This document shows positions 60,269 through 64,000 of a stretch of 64,000 nt of DNA, in pieces. The position numbers and the translations under genes are program-made. Numbering within the stretch: position 1 is the first letter of the stretch; every line of letters starts with the position of its first letter. Source of the DNA: Psychroflexus planctonicus (GTDB taxonomy: Bacteria > Bacteroidota > Bacteroidia > Flavobacteriales > Flavobacteriaceae); contig NZ_BMGM01000006.1 in assembly GCF_014640195.1 (NCBI RefSeq), forward strand, positions 165,238 through 229,237, written 5' to 3'. The notes below the pieces were generated by a model. The model was not told the DNA's origin, did no database searches, and was given only the letters and a program-made list of their open reading frames with translations.

Positions 60269-60508
60269 CTATTTTTTAAGAAAACCGTTGGCACGAGCTT
60301 CTTTCAAAACAGCTGAAATTCCTTTTTTATTAATTGTTTTTAATGCCGAAGTAGAAACTTTAAGCGTGATCCACTTATCTTCTTCAGGAATGTAAAAACG
60401 CTTCTTAATAAGGTTTACATTAAACTTTCTTTTCGTTCTATTCAAGGCGTGAGAGACGTTATTTCCAGACATCGCTCTTTTACCGGTAAGCTCACAAACT
60501 TTTGACAT
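60269..60508 (-). CDS. rpmB: Ribosomal protein bL28
   Basis: Large-subunit protein of 79 residues starting MSKVCELTGKRAMSGNNVSHALNRTKRKFNVNL, the standard L28 N-terminus, with WITLKVSTSALKTINKKG in the C-terminal half. Like the rpmG product it lacks CxxC pairs and belongs to the zinc-free form. It is the first gene of the rpmB-rpmG-DUF4295 operon. Confidence 0.96.
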   Translation of the reverse strand: MSKVCELTGKRAMSGNNVSHALNRTKRKFNVNLIKKRFYIPEEDKWITLKVSTSALKTINKKGISAVLKEARANGFLKK

Positions 60509-60643
60509 TTCTTTACTTCTTTAAGTTTTCAAAACAGGATGCAAATTAACTACTTTTTACTCAATCTGCCAAGTTAAATTTATTTTTATTTTCATCATCT
60601 GCTTTAATTTTTGAAACACTAGTCAAACACTATGCATTTCAAA

Positions 60644-61909
60644 CTAACTCGCCTTTGTAAGTACATTCACTTGCAGGTGATCCATCAATAATTCAAAAGA
60701 TTTATTGACGGCTTTTTGGGTCACTCGCTCTCGGTGATTGCCAAAATTAAATTGAAACGACTCTACTTTCGTTTTCGTGGCAATAGCAATAAAAACTGTA
60801 CCTATCTCCGCATCGCTATCGCCTTTGGTAGGACCAGCATTTCCTGTAGTGGCAAGACTGATGTCCGCACCAAAAAGCTTCAAAGTACGTTTTGCCATTT
60901 CTTCCGTAATTTCTGCACTAACCACAGAATATTTTTCAATTAAATCCAACGGAATTTTTAACACATCATTCTTAGCTGAAGTAGCATAACTCACTATACT
61001 ACCTAAATAGTAAGACGAAGCGCCCGGGATTTCCGTTATTTTTGAAGCTACTTTACCCCCAGTGCAACTTTCTGCGGTAACTAATTTTAGTTGATGGCTT
61101 GTTAATACATTAGCAATTTGCTCTTCAAGGGAAAGTTCATCTTCATAACCACGAATAATATCTCCTATGTATTGATGTAAGGCTTCAATTTGCTTTTTTA
61201 TTTCATTTACTAAAACGGCTTCATCTGTGCCCCGAGCAGAAAGCCTTAGTCTCACTCTACCTAAACTAGGCAGGTAAGCTAGCTTGATGAATGTAGGTAA
61301 ACTATCTTCCCATTTTTCAATTCTGTCTGCAATTGCACTTTCACCTAAACCGTAAATAAGCACTGTTTTATGAATGATGAAAGGAGTTTTGAAGCGCTCT
61401 TTTAGCTTCGGAATAACTTCGTCTCTAAAAAGGGATTTCATTTCAAATGGAACGCCCGGTAACGAAATAAAAACACAATTTTTAGCATCCATCCACATGC
61501 CAGGCGCGGTTCCATAGCGATTATACAAAGGAATTGATTTGGATGGCAGATACGCTTGACTTCGGTTGGCGGGTAAAATAGGCGTGGTAACGTATTTTTT
61601 GAAAATGTCTTTGATATGTGCTAAAACAGAATCATTCAGAATCAATTCATCATTGAAATAAGTACACCATGTTTTTTTGGTCAGATCGTCTTTAGTAGGG
61701 CCTAAACCACCTGTGGTAATCACCAAATCAACTTGTGAAGCAGCATCATCAAAAGCTTTCATGATGACTGCTTCATCATCTTGTATAGAAGTAATTTGGT
61801 GTACTTCAATCCCGATTTTATTCAACTGAGCTGCGATAAAAGCAGAATTGGAATCTACAATCTGACCAATTAAAATTTCATCTCCAATGGTAATCAATTC
61901 GGCTTTCAT
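60644..61909 (-). CDS. cinA: CinA family protein / nicotinamide-nucleotide amidase
   Basis: A 421-residue two-domain protein. The N-terminal MoCF-biosynthesis-like domain (about 1-170) has MKAELITIGDEILIGQIVDSNSAFIAAQL and VITTGGLGPTKDDLTK; the C-terminal CinA amidase domain (about 255-421) has LVTAESCTGGKVASKITEIPGASSYYLGSIVSYA and TGNAGPTKGD. PncC-type amidases deamidate NMN for NAD salvage; some CinA proteins also act as ADP-ribose pyrophosphatases. It is adjacent to the FAH gene by two bases. Confidence 0.94.
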   Translation of the reverse strand: MKAELITIGDEILIGQIVDSNSAFIAAQLNKIGIEVHQITSIQDDEAVIMKAFDDAASQVDLVITTGGLGPTKDDLTKKTWCTYFNDELILNDSVLAHIKDIFKKYVTTPILPANRSQAYLPSKSIPLYNRYGTAPGMWMDAKNCVFISLPGVPFEMKSLFRDEVIPKLKERFKTPFIIHKTVLIYGLGESAIADRIEKWEDSLPTFIKLAYLPSLGRVRLRLSARGTDEAVLVNEIKKQIEALHQYIGDIIRGYEDELSLEEQIANVLTSHQLKLVTAESCTGGKVASKITEIPGASSYYLGSIVSYATSAKNDVLKIPLDLIEKYSVVSAEITEEMAKRTLKLFGADISLATTGNAGPTKGDSDAEIGTVFIAIATKTKVESFQFNFGNHRERVTQKAVNKSFELLMDHLQVNVLTKAS

Positions 61910-61911
61910 TG

Positions 61912-62523
61912 TTATTTTATTTTTAAGTTGAAAAGGTTTTCATTTTCTACGAAGCCCTTCAGCTCATCATCAATATGCACGGGACCAACTCCGGCTGGTG
62001 TTCCTGTAAAAATTAAATCTCCAATTTTTAAAGTGAAAAACTGAGAAACGTAAGCTATAATTTCATCGATGCTATAAATCATTTCAGAAGAATTTCCTTT
62101 TTGAACACGGTTTTCATTTTGCAATAAAGAAAAATGAATATCATTTAAATTGAAATCAGAAACATTCAGCCATTGATTTGAAACAAAACAAGAACCGTCA
62201 AAACCTTTTGAAAGTTCCCAGGGTAAGGATTTTTCTTTTAGTTTCTGTTGAAGGTCTCTCGCAGTAAAATCTATTCCTAGTGTAAATGTAGAATAATATT
62301 TTGATGCAAATTTCTTTGAAATGTGCTTTCCTACTTTGTCTATTCTAAAAACCAGTTCTGTTTCAAAATGAACATCATTTGAAAATGGCGGAATAAAAAA
62401 AGGTTGATTTTTAGGTAAAATGGAAGAATCAGGTTTCAAAAAAATGACGGGCTCGTCAGGCTTTTGATTTTTTAATTCTTCTATATGTTTTACGTAATTC
62501 CTTCCTACACAAATTACTTTCAT
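61912..62523 (-). CDS. Fumarylacetoacetate hydrolase (FAH) family protein
   Basis: A 203-residue single-domain FAH-family protein. KVICVGRNYVKHIEELKN at the start, FETELVFRIDKVGKHI with the metal-binding acids, LGIDFTARDLQQKLKEKSLPWELSKGFDGSC, and GDLIFTGTPAGVGPVHIDDE are typical of acylpyruvase-like members. Substrates in this group include acylpyruvates and oxaloacetate; none can be assigned. It is between the exonuclease gene (four bases) and cinA (two bases) in one operon. Confidence 0.9.
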   Translation of the reverse strand: MKVICVGRNYVKHIEELKNQKPDEPVIFLKPDSSILPKNQPFFIPPFSNDVHFETELVFRIDKVGKHISKKFASKYYSTFTLGIDFTARDLQQKLKEKSLPWELSKGFDGSCFVSNQWLNVSDFNLNDIHFSLLQNENRVQKGNSSEMIYSIDEIIAYVSQFFTLKIGDLIFTGTPAGVGPVHIDDELKGFVENENLFNLKIK

Positions 62524-62527
62524 GCTA

Positions 62528-63298
62528 CTATGAGTTAAATTCTCTGAGTTTAATAGCGGTTAAGACTTTTTTGGTATACCTAGGAAAATCAGCATTTTGA
62601 ATCCATCCGAAATAACCGGGCTCGGCATTAAGGACATCGTCGACTAATCTCCCTTTATGTTTCCCAAAAGAAAAAACTTCTTTGCCTTCTTTATTAAAAC
62701 GAATAAAACCAGCAAAGTCAGCAAATTCTTTATGCTTACTGAATTCGGCTAACCATTTCACATCATTTTCTAAATCATGATACTTTTGCAATTGACCTTC
62801 CAAAACTTCATAAGTTGCATTCGTGTCAGCTTCAGCACTATGTGCATCGGTTAAATCTTTATTACAATAAAATTTATATGCCGCTTCTAGTGTGCGTTTT
62901 TCCTTTTTATGAAAAATGGTTTGTACATCAATACAATTGACATTCTTTAAATCAAAATCCTGCTCAGCACGAAGCATTTCTTCTGCAAGCATAGGTATAT
63001 CGAAGCGATTGCTATTGTATCCAGCTAAATCACATCCTTTGATAAATTGATTAATTGTAGAAGCTAATTGTTTAAACGAAGGATGATTTTCTACATCTGT
63101 ATCTGAAATACCATGAATAGCAGTAACTTCTGCAGGAATGGGCATTTCAGGATTTACCAACCAAGTTTTGATTTCCTTATTTTGATTAGGCAAAAGTTTT
63201 AAGATTGAAATTTCGACAATTCGGTCTTTCACAATATTCGTTCCTGTTGATTCAATATCAAAAAAACACAATGGTTTATTAAGTTGTAGTGCGGTCAT
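62528..63298 (-). CDS. 3'-5' exonuclease, DnaQ (Pol III epsilon) family
   Basis: A 256-residue DEDDh exonuclease. Exo I is FFDIESTGT (Asp14, Glu16), Exo II GYNSNRFDIPML, and Exo III DAHSAEADTNATYEVL with the catalytic His and Asp. The C-terminal 60 residues contain FGKHKGRLVDDVLNAEPGYFGWIQNADFP, a motif found behind exonuclease domains in Bacteroidota and related to DUF3820. It could be the replicative proofreading subunit or a repair exonuclease; sequence alone does not decide. First gene of the exo-FAH-cinA operon. Confidence 0.9.
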   Translation of the reverse strand: MTALQLNKPLCFFDIESTGTNIVKDRIVEISILKLLPNQNKEIKTWLVNPEMPIPAEVTAIHGISDTDVENHPSFKQLASTINQFIKGCDLAGYNSNRFDIPMLAEEMLRAEQDFDLKNVNCIDVQTIFHKKEKRTLEAAYKFYCNKDLTDAHSAEADTNATYEVLEGQLQKYHDLENDVKWLAEFSKHKEFADFAGFIRFNKEGKEVFSFGKHKGRLVDDVLNAEPGYFGWIQNADFPRYTKKVLTAIKLREFNS

Positions 63299-63404
63299 AA
63301 ATAAATTTTTGCAAAATTGAATCTTTATTTTATCAAATCCTTAAAAATTGCTATAAACATTTAAAAAAATTACTTATTTTTCCAGTATATAAGTATTTAG
63401 AATT

Positions 63405-63833
63405 ATGGATTTACAGTATGTTTCATATATGAGCAACCAAGCCAATATTTTAAATGAAAAAGACATTGAAGATTTGTTATTTCAGGTAAGGGAAAAAAAC
63501 AAACGCTTAACCATAACAGGTTTATTGCTGCTCATCCAAGGCAAATTCATACAATATATTGAAGGTCCTGCGAAAGAAATAGATAAGGTTTACAAGAAAA
63601 TAAAAAACGACCCTAGACATAACGAACTTTTACTCTTAGATAAAGGCGAATTAGAAGAAAGACAATTTACAGATTGGTCTATGGCGTATCAAAAAGTAAA
63701 AGATGCCGACATCGAAAAACTTGTTGGTTATAAAGATTTAAAGCTTGACGAATTGTTTTTTGTTGATAAAGATGAAAGGTCTGCCCATCCAGTTTTAAAA
63801 ATCTTGTACAATTTCACCAAGAACTTATCTTAG
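63405..63833 (+). CDS. BLUF-domain blue-light photoreceptor
   Basis: A 142-residue short BLUF protein that should bind FAD and sense blue light. All key residues are present: Tyr5 in LQYVS, Asn32 before TITGLL, Gln50 in FIQYIEG, and Trp91 and Met93 in FTDWSMAY, the last four with the same numbers as in cyanobacterial PixD. There is no output domain; the C-terminal 45 residues are helical and charged, so signalling would be by protein contacts. It is a single gene between an exonuclease operon and an rRNA operon end, with no evident partner nearby. Confidence 0.92.
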   Translation: MDLQYVSYMSNQANILNEKDIEDLLFQVREKNKRLTITGLLLLIQGKFIQYIEGPAKEIDKVYKKIKNDPRHNELLLLDKGELEERQFTDWSMAYQKVKDADIEKLVGYKDLKLDELFFVDKDERSAHPVLKILYNFTKNLS

Positions 63834-63873
63834 ATAAGATTTTCATTTTAACTGGGTAACAATAAGCACACAA

Positions 63874-63913
63874 CAAAAAAAGTCCTTTCAGCGTGATTGC
63901 TAAAAGGACTTTT
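63874..63913 (-). terminator. Terminator of the rRNA operon
   Basis: AAAAGTCCTTT (63878-63888) and AAAGGACTTTT (63903-63913) form an 11-bp stem; on the minus strand seven U follow. It lies just after the 5S rRNA and can also stop transcripts from the BLUF gene. Confidence 0.85.
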
Positions 63914-63919
63914 AGTATA

Positions 63920-64000
63920 AGGAAGGCGGCGACCTACTCTCCCACGGAATGCAGTACCATCGGCGCAAATGAGCTTAACTTCTCTGTTCGGAATGGGAAG
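63920..64000 (-). rRNA. rrf: 5S ribosomal RNA, 3' part (cut by the window end)
   Basis: The minus strand reads CCATTCCGAACAGAGAAG, TTAAGCTC, GATGGTACTGC and GTGGGAGAGTAGGTCGCCGCC, the conserved core and 3' part of 5S rRNA. About 81 bases of the expected 110 or so are inside the window; the 5' end lies beyond 64000. The 3' end near 63920 is an estimate. The 23S and 16S genes should lie to the right. Confidence 0.93.

Noticed and set aside
1..64000. CRISPR arrays, tRNA genes, prophage or complete IS elements
   Set aside because: No regularly spaced repeats with unique spacers, no T-arm/anticodon patterns, and no transposase, integrase or phage structural genes were seen on either strand.

Overview
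The window is a piece of chromosome from a low-GC Bacteroidota, most likely a marine or aquatic Flavobacteriaceae. The gliding genes gldB and gldC, a type IX secretion sorting domain, a TonB-dependent receptor with a carboxypeptidase-like N-terminus, the DUF4294/DUF4295/DUF4920/DUF5686 families, scarce Shine-Dalgarno sequences and many -7 boxes of the form TAnnTTTG all point that way. Almost everything is housekeeping or conserved flavobacterial genes. I see no prophage, CRISPR array, complete insertion sequence or tRNA.

Layout. 1-6970: a complete trpEGDCFBA operon; the two upstream gaps carry a folded intergenic repeat (trpE-trpG) and a 9-bp-period tandem repeat (trpG-trpD). 7182-9939: small membrane protein, dihydrolipoyl dehydrogenase, SpoU-type rRNA methyltransferase. 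10032-12668: gldB-gldC-CxxC protein operon divergent from nadE. 12669-13172: gene-free stretch with a possible MITE-like remnant. 13173-21376: folK-deoxynucleoside kinase fusion, queuosine-precursor type transporter, pepT, rmuC, glnB-amtB, DUF4294 protein, M42 peptidase. 21377-21880: gene-free stretch holding two tandem paralogous small RNA candidates on the minus strand. 21881-31042: LuxE-like protein, then a T9SS-sorted protein, TonB receptor and beta-helix lipoprotein, divergent from a PhoB/PhoR-like two-component pair.

31123-40396: MurG-like glycosyltransferase, trmB, LysE-type exporter, alkyltransferase-like protein, an Fe-S/redox group (mrp-nfu-ferredoxin reductase-ferredoxin), SDR protein, mnmD, DUF4920 lipoprotein, ilvE. 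40450-53156: ABC exporter, membrane and soluble pyrophosphatases, DUF5686 outer-membrane protein, pdhB divergent from etfBA, bifunctional nuclease, and a CNT nucleoside transporter with an extra periplasmic domain. 53409-63833: mutS, rlmN, two thioredoxin-fold proteins, ftsY, the rpmB-rpmG-DUF4295 operon, cinA, FAH-family protein, exonuclease and a BLUF photoreceptor. The right edge cuts into a 5S rRNA gene on the minus strand, the tail of an rRNA operon.

Several TAnnTTTG promoter boxes lie across the start of the longest open frame (gldB, the response regulator, trmB, pdhB, possibly rlmN) and were used to choose shorter, internal starts. The most unusual items are the tandem small RNA pair at 21436-21666, the folded repeat in the trp operon, the 9-bp tandem repeat before trpD, a Fur/PerR-type palindrome over the mrp start site, and PhoP-like TTTACA-N5-TTAACA repeats before the PhoB/PhoR-like genes. 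All functional readings are from sequence inspection; no searches were run.
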